Origin: Sipunculus nudus
Taxonomy: Eukaryota > Annelida > Sipuncula > Golfingiida > Sipunculidae
Assembly: GCA_026874595.1 (NCBI GenBank)
Contig: CM049307.1
Span: 50,659,370 to 50,723,369, forward strand
Direction: 5' to 3'
DNA: 64,000 nt
Made by a program: the position numbers and the translations under genes. Within the stretch, counting starts at the first letter, position 1. Each line of letters starts with the position of its first letter. Below, piece by piece: positions 1 through 12,426 of the stretch. Below the pieces are notes generated by a model. It was not told the DNA's origin and made no database searches. It saw only the letters and a list, made by a program, of their open reading frames with translations.

Positions 1-394
1 TTTGAGTTACCGCACAACTCCCTCTCACCTTCCAGAGAACCATGGCCCTTCGGCCGACATTATATTTCGTACCCCCCCCCCCCCCCCAACTGAAAAGATT
101 TTCCCACGCCTATGTTAGCTATATAATTTCAGAATAAAAAAAAGAAGCATTGCCACAGTAATGTGATATTCTATATAATTTTTTTTAATGGAATATAAGA
201 TATTTACCAACATGATGTCAAGGTATTTTCTACTTACCCTAATGGCCTAAAGTTGCCTAGGCCCTGACCTTGGACACAAAATAGCGAAGCAGATGCATAA
301 CCAGGTAGATTCTTGTTAAGTACAAGTGATAGAGAGTTATAAACAGCACAAATAGAGCAATTATTGTGGGTGGCGCGGCTGGCGTCACAAGTCT
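1..394. other. Intergenic, no gene seen
   Basis: Contains a poly-C run (about 74-88) and AT-rich sequence. No reading frame or recognisable repeat boundary was found. Confidence 0.5.
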
Positions 395-1290
395 AGCTGC
401 GTTCACACCTTCCGCACCCGCTTTCGTCATTCGTAAAATTCGAGTAAGTTAAATACTTGTACACATAGGGCATTCACACCTATCCGCTTCCGCACCCGTC
501 TCACCGTATACGCACAAATCGGTCTGGGACCGATTCAGGACGGAAGCGGACGACATCTGAGGACGGGAATCCCTACCATCACGTCATATAAATGGGGATT
601 TTCTAGAATGTACTTGTGTCTCTCCTTGATAAAAAATGCCAAAAGCGGTCGATTTCAGTATGAATGTTTCGAACTTGCGAATGAGCATAAATTCACTGCT
701 TTTCAATCGCGCTCATGAAAGCTTTAACTATTTATTGATATCATTAAAGCATTGTGTTAAGCAGATTCATATAAGTCATCAAAGGAACGGGGGCGGGCTA
801 ATTGGGAATAAAGAATATTAAGTCAATGCCTATTAAATAAATTGACTATAAGGCCCACAAAAAAATATAGCCTATCATATTAAGTACTTAAATAACAATA
901 ATTTGCTTGTATGGAGAATATGAAATATAATTAAGCATCCTTGTTGAAACAATGTTTACAGGATGACTCCGGTCATAGAGACACGGAGGTGAAATTAGTC
1001 CTATTTTAAATCACAGTTCTAAACCTCAGTTACATAAATTTGGTCAAATACGATGTTTAGAGGGTAAGCGATAATAGATAATTTATTAGATTTCGAAGCT
1101 GGGATAAAATTTCCTCATTGGATAAAGAAACATATGATTTAACAGTAATAATTTTTAAATAAAGATTATCTTGAGCCAGAAACGGATCCAGGGGAGCACC
1201 CCCCCCCCCCCCACACACACACACATACACACAGCGAGTACGGGTGCACAAAGAAAAAAAACCAAAAAACGGATAGGTGTGAACGCAGCT
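395..1290. mobile_element. MITE-like element with AGCTGCGTTCACACC ends
   Basis: The left end AGCTGCGTTCACACCT and the right end (AGGTGTGAACGCAGCT) are perfect inverted copies over 16 bp, 896 bp apart. A second internal copy, TTCACACCTATCCG at about 474, repeats the subterminal motif. No transposase frame is present, so it is non-autonomous. I saw no clear target duplication, and superfamily is not assigned. Confidence 0.6.
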
Positions 1291-2089
1291 TTAAACGACA
1301 AACTTGAGCTTGCAAAATATCAGGCTAATCGGCAAAAGCGCTTCTCGGTTTTCTTGAGTTTTGTGTGCGTTTGACCCTTAATGGAACTTTTCAAGATCAT
1401 GGTCACCCTCTGAATAAACTTAGGGTTATAACCCCAAATTAACGAGAATTTATCGGACTCGTTCCTGATTAAATGCAAAATGTGACAGAAATCATTCAAG
1501 TGGTTCGGGTTTATAAGAATACATTGCTGCTAATTAATAGTGATATGGAACCAGAAAACGGGCAGTCGACGAAAGACTACAGGTATCCGCCAGATCACAG
1601 AGGCATGGGTAAAGAAAGGCATTGAATTTCCCTCGCATGACATGACTCCAAATTTGTGGCATCAAAGATGCCAATTGAATTCATATATGTGCATTTTTCA
1701 CCAAAAAAAAGATCTACAGATGGCTACGAGATGCAATAAATTGTAGGTGGCCAAAGCAGTCTTGTAAACATGATATACCATTCCAACATCTATGGATATG
1801 CAAATATTCAGGTCAATACATCAAACCATTCCTGAGAAATAGACAATATATTCTACAAACAAGGGAACCATGGGTCACGGCGCTCAGCTGTTATATATAA
1901 TAAAAAAAGGCCTACAGGCCTAATGCGAACCTGTGCAAAGTTTAGGAGTATGAATGGAGGTTTATTTTTATAATTTAATATTGATCCTCTTAAGTCATGC
2001 ATATCTACCTTCGTCATTATGATTTCAGCAAAATGGACGTTTCCGACCTGCAAGTTTCAGACTAGGACATTTTAAAACCAGAATATGGG
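1291..2089. other. Intergenic repeat debris
   Basis: At 1565-1590 there is a degenerate copy of the GTCGAC...GACTA...GTATCCGCC start seen at 2090 and 45721. At 1861-1893 ACAAGGGAACCATGGGTCAC and GCTCAGCTG mark the start of a repeat family typical of bivalves, also present at 47660 and 49904. No gene was seen. Confidence 0.45.
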
Positions 2090-4930
2090 TAGTCGACAAG
2101 CGACTATGAGTATCCGCAGAAATCAGAGTGGGACGGGTGAAGTGAGGCATGGATTAAGTGGCAAGGGGAATAGAGTGAGGTGTGTTGCATATATGCATAG
2201 ATGTCTGCAGCTTAAACGTGAATGTAGGTGGCGCCACCTGTCATAAAATCAAGAAAATTGTCCAGGATGTATAAACCTGCAAAATTTCAGGTGGATAGCT
2301 TTTTGTCTGTTAACACCAAAAATTTGAAACCAGTTGTTCAAAAACTGTAGATTTTATTCATGTTTTGAAGCACCATGTCACATCAAGTTTACATCAAGCT
2401 AGTGTTATGCAGTTTGCTAGAGCTCAGCTCCCCAGCTTCAGCTCTAAGTTCCTTAAATTTAGCACACAGTTAGATGTCTCCAAAATTAATTACCATGCCA
2501 GGAATTTTATCACTAGGACTTAATTTCTTCGAAATATAAATGAAAAACTTCATTTTTCCGTTAAAAACCCATTGTTACACTGTAAGACTGCCTAATATCA
2601 AAACCACTGATCTGACTTTGATCATATAGTTGGGATTTTGGAGACATCAAATTGTTTGTCAAATTTTAGGAACTGAGAGCTGAAGCTAGGGAGCTGAGCT
2701 CTTGCAAACTGCATAACACTAGCTTGATGTAAACAAGATGTTATATGGTGCATGAAAACTTTAATAAAATCTACAGTTTTTGATCAACTGTTTTCAAATT
2801 TCAGATGTTTAGAGATGAAATGCTTATGGTAACATGCTGTGAAAATTAAATCCATAGCAGTTACAGGAAAAAAACGTGCCATGGTCAAAGTTGGGCAAAA
2901 TTTAAGGTACCAATTTTTTTATTTTTGTTAATATTTAAAAAAAAATTAAAAGATTTTGATCTAATTTTGGGTATACAATTTAATTTTGATTAATTAAAGT
3001 TATATTACTGGAAAAAAGTCCATAGCTTTAACATGTTTTGTGTTAAGTGATCAAATATCTTTCCTGATTTTTTTACAAAATGCATTATGTTTGGGCCCAT
3101 AACTTTTTTAAATTATATAATACAGACATAATTTCTGGTATGTACATAGGAACTATATAGGGGAAAATTCATGGTAAATATGAGGAAAAACAGATGAGTA
3201 GTTTGATATTAGGCAGTCCTGAAGTGTGAAAATAGGTTTTTAATAAAAAAAAATTGAGGTTTTTCCTTAATTTCTCAAAGGAATGAAGTCGCAAAGACCC
3301 AGTTTTCTGCTTGGTAGGAGATCTTGGGGACATCTAACATTATGCCGAATTTTAGGTTCCTAGGTCTTACGGTTTCAAAACGTGTCACATCTACCGACGG
3401 ACGGACGGACAGACGGAATGACGACGGACAATGGGCCACGACTATAGCTCAGATGACTTATAGTCAGCTGAGCTAAAAAAAACCGAAAAGGTAGCTGTCG
3501 CCATCTATCTGGTCTATGATGGATCTACGATATGTGAAAAAGATTTTAGGTGGCGCCACCGACTCGTGTATAAGTTGAAGGCATCCAAAATATGTGGCCA
3601 TATGAAATTTCAGGCTGATAAATTAAACCAGTCATGAGATAAATGCATGAACGTATTCTACGAATACGTGATTGCAGGTGGTGCCACTAGTCTCATGATG
3701 AAACGAGATATCTACCCAAGACGGTTAAACATGTGAACAATATGTGAAAGATATTGTAGGTGGCGCCACCGACTTGTGTATAAGATGGAGGTATCCAGAA
3801 TCTGTCGAAATGTGATATTTCAGGCCGAGACACCAAATCTCTACTGAGAAAAAGTGCATCAATATATTCTACAATAACGGAACGGCAGGTGGCGCCACGT
3901 GTTTGGACTAAAACAAAGCTATCCAAGACGGATAAACATGCAAAATTTTAAGCTGATACATCCATCAACCCCGAGATATGAGCGTTTTTCACCCAAAGCA
4001 AACAGACGGTGGAAAAACCATGCAAAAACAATTGCAAATGGCGCCACAAGTCTTGAGTACGAGATGGAGGTATCCAAGGTCTGTGGAAATGCACAATTTC
4101 AGGCAAATACGGAAAACCACTCCTGAGAAAAGGGCATCGATATATTCTACAAAAACGGGAAGGTAGGTGGCGCCACCTGTCTGTTCTACGAGAAAACCCC
4201 CAAAGATGGATAGACATGCCAATTTTCAGACCAGTACATTGAACCACTCCTGAGAAATGAGTGATTTTCACCAAGAGCAAACGTAAAGATGGATGCCTCA
4301 CAAACACTATCACAAAAGGCGCCACCTGTCTTAAGTATGAGATGGAGTTATCCAAGGTCTATGGACATGCACAATTTTAGCCCGTTACATTGAACCAATC
4401 ACAAAAACGAACAGATGGCCAACGCACGGATGGACGCCACGCAAAAATGATTGTAGGTGGCGCCACCAGTCTTGAGTAAGAGATGGAGGTATCCAAGATC
4501 TATGGACATAAACAATTTCAGTCCAATACATTGAACCACTACTGAGATATGGGTTGTTATCCCTAAGACACCCATATTTTCGAAAAAAGATCCGTCCAAA
4601 GGTCTCAAAGGGGTTCTCCGGAAACGAAAGAGGCGGCAGAATTTGCGTGAAAGCATAATACCCACAAAACACTTTTTGGCGGATACAATTAAAACTGGGC
4701 AAAATAAACTATTGCAGTGGCGCCATCAGTCTTACATACGAGATAAAGCGCTATCCGAACAAGCTGTACGGACGTGCAAACGTTCAGGTTAATATATCTA
4801 ACAATATCTGACGTGTGATTTTTAAACAGAAAAGACATGCACACGTTTGGACGCCTAGTAAACAAAGTATTGTAGGTGGTGCCACCTGTTTTGTGAACAA
4901 AATAAAACCATCCATGATCTATGCTAGGGA
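2090..4930. mobile_element. GGTGGCGCCACC array element, first copy, interrupted
   Basis: Begins with the hairpin TAGTCGACAAGCGACTA and contains about eleven GGTGGCGCCACC palindromes or near copies (2228, 3551, 3676, 3758, 3887, 4038, 4165, 4315, 4456, 4718, 4875), mostly 120-150 bp apart. Each unit also has a degenerate TCAAACCnnTCCYGAGATATGAG block. Sequence at 2300-3480 belongs to another repeat that split it. A terminal-like block (TTCTCCGGA, then GCGGATACAAT) lies at 4610-4690, followed by a partial extra copy. The plan of internal tandem units with hairpin ends fits HINE/pearl-type non-autonomous Helitron relatives described in bivalves; that assignment is inference. Confidence 0.55.
2300..3480. 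mobile_element. Fold-back repeat ending in GGACGGAC tract and AGCTGAGCTA hairpin
   Basis: Closely related to 51380-52752. The left part (about 2340-2500 against 2630-2790) is an imperfect inverted repeat built around GCATAACACTAGCTTGATGT. The right end has GGACGGACGGACAGACGG followed by a hairpin of TAGCTCAG against CTGAGCTA, ending CTAA. A 3' hairpin followed by CTRR resembles Helitron-type ends. No protein is encoded. Confidence 0.5.
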
Positions 4931-5774
4931 CATGCATAATTCACGCGGAAACGCGGGGATTTCCGCGCTCTGAAAGAAATGCACATGAAAAAAGCTTTTC
5001 CGTGTGCGCGGAAACGAGGATGGACTAGTCTTGACCAATTTTCTTATGACAGACTCCCTGGATTTTCCTTTTTTCTGCTGTACCATGAACCCATTAACTG
5101 TGTTGACACCTGATGTACTGTAATATGATATACCGATGTTTGTGTTTTTCTTTTCAAGTAGAGAAGCAACTCCGTATAATTTGGCGCGGTTACAAGTAGA
5201 CTGCATTTCCTATATCATGTCCTTGAAGAAGACTCCCAAAGTTTCACATGCGTGCTTGGAAAAGGAATTATGATTTACACCGGTGCGAAAAATTCCGCTG
5301 GCTAAAAGAAAAAATCTGCTCACGTTTATGCATGCATGGAAAAGCATATATGTGATTTACAATCGCGTGGTATTTCCACGTGCATGGAAATGGAGCATAA
5401 TAGGCTACATCCAATTACTCTTTGCCTTCCCTTTATGTTCCCTGATAGTCCAATGCACAGTGTGACTCTCTGCACGTTTATGTAGGTTTCATTTGCTTGG
5501 TTAATTTGCTAGGGTTTAAAGGAAAATAAGGAATGTCATTGAAGCTGATTGATCTCTTTGTTATTGAACACTACTAGGATATGAATCGTAACAATACTGG
5601 AGATTTTTGCAATACCTTACCTGATATTAATCATACGATATTTTTATCTCGAGTTTCTCCGATGAAATATCAGAGAGGACCATGCATGGAATCTCTTTTG
5701 GACAACCCCATGAACCCCGGATCGTTAAATTCTCTCAGTGGCGTCTTTCATTTAGTCAAGTCAACGAATGACTA
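4931..5774. other. Intergenic, no gene seen
   Basis: Several CGCGGAAA/CATGGAAA-type short repeats occur at 4940-5400 (for example CATGCATGGAAAAGCATATA), suggesting an old degenerate element. No exon-like frame was recognised. Confidence 0.4.
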
Positions 5775-7500
5775 AGGTTGGACAAAAATGTTATCAAAGG
5801 TTTCTCACCTGAAATGGTTTTATTTATGGTGTCTTAGTTCACAAATAAAACCCCACCCGATTCCACCCATGGCAAAGTGTCATTTTCACCCCAAATCCAA
5901 GATGGCCGCCATTATAAGGGGTGAAATATTTTAATGGCTATAATTCCATAACTAACAGACATAGAAACACATTAAAGGTGTCATTTCCAACTAATAATGG
6001 GATGCCTGTTCATTTGGTGACACTTCTGATGTCATAAATCGTACACGTCCGGTATTAGGTCAAGGTCAATGTCAAACTTCGAAGAAAAAAACCCTAAATA
6101 TACATGATATGGCATTTTTTTCAACCAAATATTTTAAAAATATATCTCAAGTAATATTTCCATATGATATTAGGCTGCCCATACATTTGCTGATACTTCT
6201 TAGGTAATGAAAGATACATATCTTGCATTAAGGTCAAGGCCAATGTCATACTTCCAAGAGATAAAGCAAAAGTCGCCATGATATAACATGTTTCTGTAAG
6301 AAGAGGCATTGGAATGCATTTAAGTTGTCAATTCTAACTAACTTAATAATGCTCATGCGTTTGGTGGCACTTCTGAGGTCTAAAAATCCATATATAATGT
6401 ATCAAGGTCATGGTTAAAGTCAAATCTGGAAGAAAAAACAACACTTGTAATGGTATGGTACTTTTCCCAACGTGTTACAGAAACAAACTGAAGCGCGTCG
6501 TAAAGTTATTTCATGGCAATGGACCGGAGCCGTGGATTTTGTTACCATCTACACATTTTTCCTGCTTTAGAATGATACAGCGCACTGTTGAATAACAAAT
6601 AATTCATTTCCATACTGCGAGACTATTTTATAAATGGTCTACTACTCATCTGCAAAGAATTTATTGATTAATTAATGAGAATTCCTGCTGAAAATGGCTT
6701 ATGAATAAATGACGTGTATACACGTGCTTGGCACTGGGGGAATCATAATAAATGACGACTATACACGTCATTTGCAGCGAATGTGTTAAGTGTAATTTCC
6801 ACTTGACTTTAGGATGCTGAGGATGCCCATTCATTTGATAATACATCAAGGTCATAAAAGGTGCCTATCGAGCAAAAAGGTCAAGGTCAAAGCCAAACTT
6901 AGATGAGAAATATTAACAACCGCCATTATATAGCATGAGTTTGCAGTAAAGTGACATAGAAACACATATAAAGGGTCATTTTCATATAATTTTAAAATGC
7001 ACATATTCAATTGGTTATAGTTTTAAGGCCAGGAAGGGTTCATTTCATGCATTAAGGTCAAAGACATGTTTTTGAATTAAAGCAACCTATAAAACATTCA
7101 AAGGGTCATTTCCATCTAACTTCAGAGTGGACTCCCATGTGGTGATAGTTCTGAGGCCAGAAAGTTATAGGTTCCTATCATGCATTATGATCAAGGTCAA
7201 GTTCTAAAGAAAACAGTCAAAGGAAATGACAAAGAAACATTCAAAGTGTTTCCATCTAAATTTAGAATGGACTTTCGTATGGTGAGATACTTCTGAGGCC
7301 AGGAAAGGTTCATATCATGCATTAAGGTTTAGGTCATGTTCTTAAGAAAACATTAGAACTGTCGATAATGTGACATGTTTTTGCAAGAAAATGACATAGA
7401 AAAACATTAAGGGCATCACTTCCCGCTAACAATAGAGTTCCAACTCATTTGGTGATATTGCTTAGGCAATAATTTGAACATATCATGCATTAGGTTCCAG
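5775..7500 (+). repeat. Left arm, ~180-bp degenerate tandem units
   Basis: About nine units. Conserved parts are ACATAGAAACA, CATTTCCAWCTAA, CATTTGGTGATACTTCTGAGG, TCATGCATTAAGGTCAAGGTCA-like (split) and the ATGACATGTTTTTGC block. AAGGTCA motifs lie near 6059, 6233, 6403, 6885 and 7192. Confidence 0.6.
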
Positions 7501-7699
7501 GTTAATATCAAATTTGGAAGGGGAAATAAGCCAAACTCCGTATGAAATGATACATTTTGGGGAAAAAATGACACTAAGAGATGTAGGTATAGGCCTGTAT
7601 CTTGTCACTGTGACTGTTTTGATTATGTCCAATCATCGTAAACGAAAACAAATTTCACATGCGCAAGTTATATTACGTTTGAAAGACAGTTTAATATGA

Positions 7700-9389
7700 A
7701 TCTATCTTACCATATATATGCATAATTCATGTACATTCCATGAAGTTGGGAACCATCAGCATTATCTTCTTCAAGCGTATCCCTACTCTTAGTTTGTGTT
7801 ACATTCTTGCAAGCAATTTCTTAGCATTAGCCACTTACTGTTTTACACAGTAGTTCAAGTTCCCCCTACAGTTGCACTTTACTATTTTGATATGTTCAGG
7901 TGCTGCTGGTTGTGTAACCCTGATAGGCAAAATAACAATGGGAGATAATTTCAAACCCCACACCTCAGGAGGATGTTATTGTCACAGAATGCTTGGACCT
8001 GATGATATTTGCTAGGAGATCCAGGGGAGGGACCTAGATAACATCTGTCAGGATAAGCCACTGATGGATATCCATCTGAATTCTTACCCTTGATGCATTC
8101 TTGACAGGGTTAAAACAAGAGTCATTGTCAAGGGTAGATTCTGATAGGTATCATTGATATGCTTTGCAGAAGAGAAAGTAAAAGTAAATATTTCTGATGA
8201 GCATGCAGAAGGAAATACAGAATGCAAAATCCGCATGACAGCGTACATAACTTTTATTTCTGTTACTAAAAGACCAACATCTGTTGATGCAGAGGTTGCT
8301 GATGCATTTGTCACACAGAATGATTCCACAGGTAAGACGATGTAGTTTAAACCTGCTTATGATAACATCAAAACGAACAATTTGTGTGACTACATGGAAG
8401 AGTAGTTAGATTTTGACCTCACGAAATGACTACTCCGTCTGCATTCTTACGGTAGATGCGATACCACCTGAAGCCCAGGTGGCATTGACAAAGGTCAGAC
8501 TTCCATAGTCATCTCATGCATTATCAGGCCTAAGAATCGTGATGCACATTTTTTTTGGTGAAAGTCGAAGAACATTACCTGTAGAAGTTGACACTCTGAG
8601 TTTTTGTGTTAATGGCAGTGGAAAAACATACCCTGTAGAAGTTGAGACTCTGGGTTAAAACCTTGCAACTCAGATGTTGGGTTTGGTGGTTTCCCTATAC
8701 CATAGGTAGAGCTTCCTCGATCTATATGCTTGCAATTCTAATATTTTTGGGTAATTTGGATACATGAAGTAAGCAGCTGGCTTTTTTGTGCATACTGTGT
8801 CTTTGAGGGGGTATCACATCCACTTAGGACATAAATTAGATGTAAATTAATTTTGTGGAGGCTTCTTCAGTACAGTTATACAAACTGACTGTTTTGCTGT
8901 TACCATGAATAGGTTAAAACTATTACCTGCGATGTCAGCATGGTGTGTGTAATTTAAATACATCCGTACAATCTGCAAGAAATTTTTGGAACTTTAGCCG
9001 AGAAATACGCCGTCCTACAGATTTAGCTGTCGGCATTTCCTTCTACATACTCAACAGAGATATTTGTTTGACCATCTTTTATTCAAAGGATCTCGCGCAA
9101 CCTGTCAGAATCAGCCGCTAATTTAAACGCTGGGGTTTAACCTTGTCATGTATGCTTCGGGGGAACAGTTTCCATCTTCAATTTGTCCTTTGTCTATCAG
9201 GGTTTAACAACAAGCAGCACCTGAATATTTCGAAATAATTAAGTGTAACTGTAGGGGTTACGTGATAAAATAAACATGTACTTATATCTAGGGAGGAGCT
9301 GATATACTTAACCAGTACGTTACCAATGAACAGCAATTGCTTCCATGAAATGAACACAAACTGAGAGCAGAGATACGGATAATGATAAT
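7700..9389. other. Central non-repetitive part of the inverted-repeat structure
   Basis: Mostly unremarkable. CCTGTAGAAGTTGA occurs twice about 55 bp apart (8578 and 8632). It contains the weak exon candidate at 8170-8331. Confidence 0.4.
8170..8331 (+). CDS. Weak candidate exon of unknown function
   Basis: A 162-bp open stretch follows TTTGCAG and ends in a good donor (ACAG, then GTAAGA). Its translation includes TECKIRMTAYITFISVTKRP and TSVDAEVADAFVTQN, which looks protein-like in composition but which I do not recognise. The length is a multiple of three. The opposite strand is also open here and the acceptor lacks a strong pyrimidine tract, so chance is quite possible. Confidence 0.15.
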
Positions 9390-11249
9390 TACACTGAAAA
9401 CCAAAAATGTGTTTGGGAACACATTTAAATGTGTACGAGACTTGTATCTGAGATGAGGCATTAAAATGTGTACAGAAACACATCAATGTGTATGATAAAT
9501 TTAATGTGTTTTGTAACACATCATAGATGTGTTTGGGAACACATATAAATGTGTTTCGGAACACACATAGACGTGTTTCGGAACACACACGTGTTTGGAA
9601 ACACATAGAGATGTGTTAGAGAGTTGTATCTGGGACGAGGCATTAAATGTGTACGGAAACACAGTAAATGTGTATGATAATATAAATGTGTTCTGAAACG
9701 CATTTGATGTGTTCTGAATGTGCTAAAAGTGTTCTGCAAAAGTTCCAAATACATGTAGCTTGCCTGGTCTTGAGACTGGAATAAGTAAGGAATAAAAGTA
9801 TCTAATCCATATAATTCAGCTGTATATTCACCTGTAACACAGAAAACAAATAACAAAAGCAGTTACACAAATTTGAACCATTTATCATAATATTTTCACC
9901 GTATATTTATTCAGTTTATGAAAAAAATATATTATAGTCCTTGTCCTTATTGAATACAGAGACACAGGTCTCTAATGATGTTTTTCTGTAGTATGCAGGC
10001 CAAGTATCTGAGAAAAACACCCCAGATTATAACTAAACCAAGTGATGCACATACTATAATATACAGAAATGGGGTATATATGTAGAGTGCAAGTTGCCGA
10101 AATGTCATAATATATGATAAATATAAGTTCAATGAGTCTGGAGTAATTGTGCATTCATCTATGATGTAGCTCTCTTAACTGGATCACCAGCAGTCTTGAG
10201 ACAGCCTCATTTCGCTCCTCTTCTTGAAGAGCATAAAGACTTGGGTGGGCTTAAGTCCTATAAAATAAGAAAACGAACGTATAAGAAATTAAAAAAACAA
10301 ACAGGCATGAAACATTGTGCAGTTGTATATTAGCATTTACTACTCGGGTGGGGAGGGGGGGGGGGGGCATATATGTAGCTAAGTCACCAACATAACAAGA
10401 GTGTGGCTGTATAAAAGCACGCTGCGACTGTGACAACCTTATAGGGTTACAAACCTGACCCTGTTCTACAACAAGCTGCCTGCTGTCTTATCAGCAGTTG
10501 TTATATGTGCCCTGTACTGAGCGCAGCTTCATGAACTTTGTGCATGGCCCTGCATGCATACACATGCATATACAGTGAACAGTTGGAATTATATAATAAT
10601 AACGTCTTTGGTAATGTTAAGTTGTTAAGTACGACAAAAATATGTTATATACATGTATAATTATTATATTAATATAAATCTCCTTGCACATTCCTTGTAA
10701 ACTGCATGACTGTATACATATTATTTAAGGGGCAATGTCGCAGTCAGGCAGGCATGCAATGCAGGCATCATCATCTAAATCTGGATAATTAACACTCAGT
10801 TCTCTTACTGACTGTACATATAATTAAGACATTCCACATATAGCCGATTTTGAAAAAAACAATACATTCTTAACTTACCTCAGACCTTGCAGCATGTACT
10901 CTGCCAGTTATGTCTGCTGAGATGATGGGCCACCCGAACAAAGACCAGACTGTTTTTGAATTTGGCGGTTATGTATCACGTGACAACCAACTCCCTCTCG
11001 GGGAAAGGCGCATACACATTACATGTGTTTTGAAACACATACTCAAACACAGTAGATGTGTTCCCAAACACATTTCCAAACACATTTTGGAAAACAGATG
11101 TGTTTGAGCGGAATAATGCGTTTTGTAACACAGTGAGTGTGTTCTGACTAAACGAAACACATTTATTGCCTCATACACAGCAAAATTTGATGTTTGAGTT
11201 CCGGAACGCGCTAAATGTGTTCCCGTACACATTTTTGATTTTCAGTGTA
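9390..11249. mobile_element. 1.86-kb element with palindromic-array arms
   Basis: Ends are TACACTGAAAA (9390) and TTTTCAGTGTA (11239-11249), with the inverse match continuing through CAAAAATGTGT. Each arm (9407-9735 and about 11020-11240) is an array of short palindromes such as GTGTTTGGGAACACAT. The centre has no transposase. If the flanking TA is the target duplication it could be Tc1/mariner-like; with CACTG ends an EnSpm relation is also possible. Confidence 0.6.
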
Positions 11250-11399
11250 TGATTGTGATCATGATGATGAAGATGATTGCATTCTAAATGATGAATAGGT
11301 TCATGGGTTATAGATATACATGTATGATATGAACTGGATTCACATCAAATTATTAATCACGTGTATTGTAACAAGCACATATCAAGTTTCTTTTCAATA

Positions 11400-12426
11400 A
11401 TTGGTGCCATGTTAATAAAATCATGGGTATGGGCATTTTCCTATCAAGTTTTTCATTTGCCTTGACCTAGATGCATGGTATTTACATTTTCTGACCACAG
11501 GGGAACCACCGAATCAATGGGCATTCTAATATTAGCTAGAAGTTACACCTTATATGTCACTTTGTTGCAAAAACATGCCATATCTTGAGCAGTACTGGTG
11601 TTTTTCAATCAAACCTGACCTTGACCTTGATGCGTGATACGGACCTTTCCTGGCCTAAAACTATCACAAAAAGAATAATCTAAATTTAGACGGAAATGAC
11701 CCTTTGAATGTGCTTCTATGTTACGTTCTTATAAAACACATGCTATATGATAACGATTACTTTTTTCTTCCAACTTTGAATTTGACTTTGACCTCCATGT
11801 ATGGTATGTACCTTTCTTGACCTTAGAAGTATCGTACCACCAAATTCATGAGAATTACACAGTTAGTTAGAATTGACAACTTAAAATGCATTCCTATGTA
11901 ATTTTCTTACAAACACATTCCATCTCATGACGATTGTTGCTTTATCTCTTCCAAGTTTGACCTTGACCTTACAGCATTATATATATATCATATTGACCTC
12001 AGATGTATCACAGAATGAATGGGCAGCCTAATATCAAATTGAAATAATACTTGAGATAAGTTTTTATAACATTTGGTTAAATAAATGCCATATCATGGCG
12101 AGTTTGGCCTTTTTTCTGCCAAATTTAATCCTGACCTTGACCATTATACGCAAATATAACTTTTATGACCTCAGAAGTGTCATCAAATGAACAGGCATAC
12201 TAATATTAGTTGGAAATGACATCTTAAATGAGTTTCTGTGTAAGTTAGTTATGGAATTATGGCTATTCATATATTTTATCCCTTATAATGGCGGCCATCT
12301 AGGATTTGAGGTGAAAATGACACTTTGCCATGGGTGGAATCGGGTGGGGTTCTAATTGTGCACTAAGACACCATATATGAATCCATTTCAGGTGAGAAAC
12401 CTTTGATAACATTTTTGTCCAACCTC
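11400..12426 (-). repeat. Right arm, inverted ~180-bp units
   Basis: About five units in the opposite orientation to the left arm, with TGACCTTGACCTTGATG-type motifs near 11613, 11958 and 12130. The outer 330 bp are the best preserved. Confidence 0.6.

Larger units (their letters stand above)
5775..12426. mobile_element. 6.65-kb inverted-repeat structure with AAGGTCA-rich arms
   Basis: The outer ends match in inverse orientation: GGTTGGACAAAAATGTTATC at 5776 on the plus strand against 12425 on the minus strand. Good similarity continues for about 330 bp through CACCCGATTCCACCCATGGC and GATGGCCGCCATTATAAGG. Both arms (about 5775-7500 and 11400-12426) then continue as degenerate ~180-bp repeats, each with TCAAGGTCA-like motifs and CATTTGGTGAYACTTCTGAGG. 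The centre is non-repetitive except for a nested element. No transposase was seen. It may be a large fold-back transposon or two inverted neighbouring repeat elements. Confidence 0.6.

Noticed and set aside
9178-9856. Two overlapping minus-strand frames of 142 and 111 codons
   Set aside because: They translate the GTGTT...AACAC palindrome array; repeats, not a Cys-rich protein.
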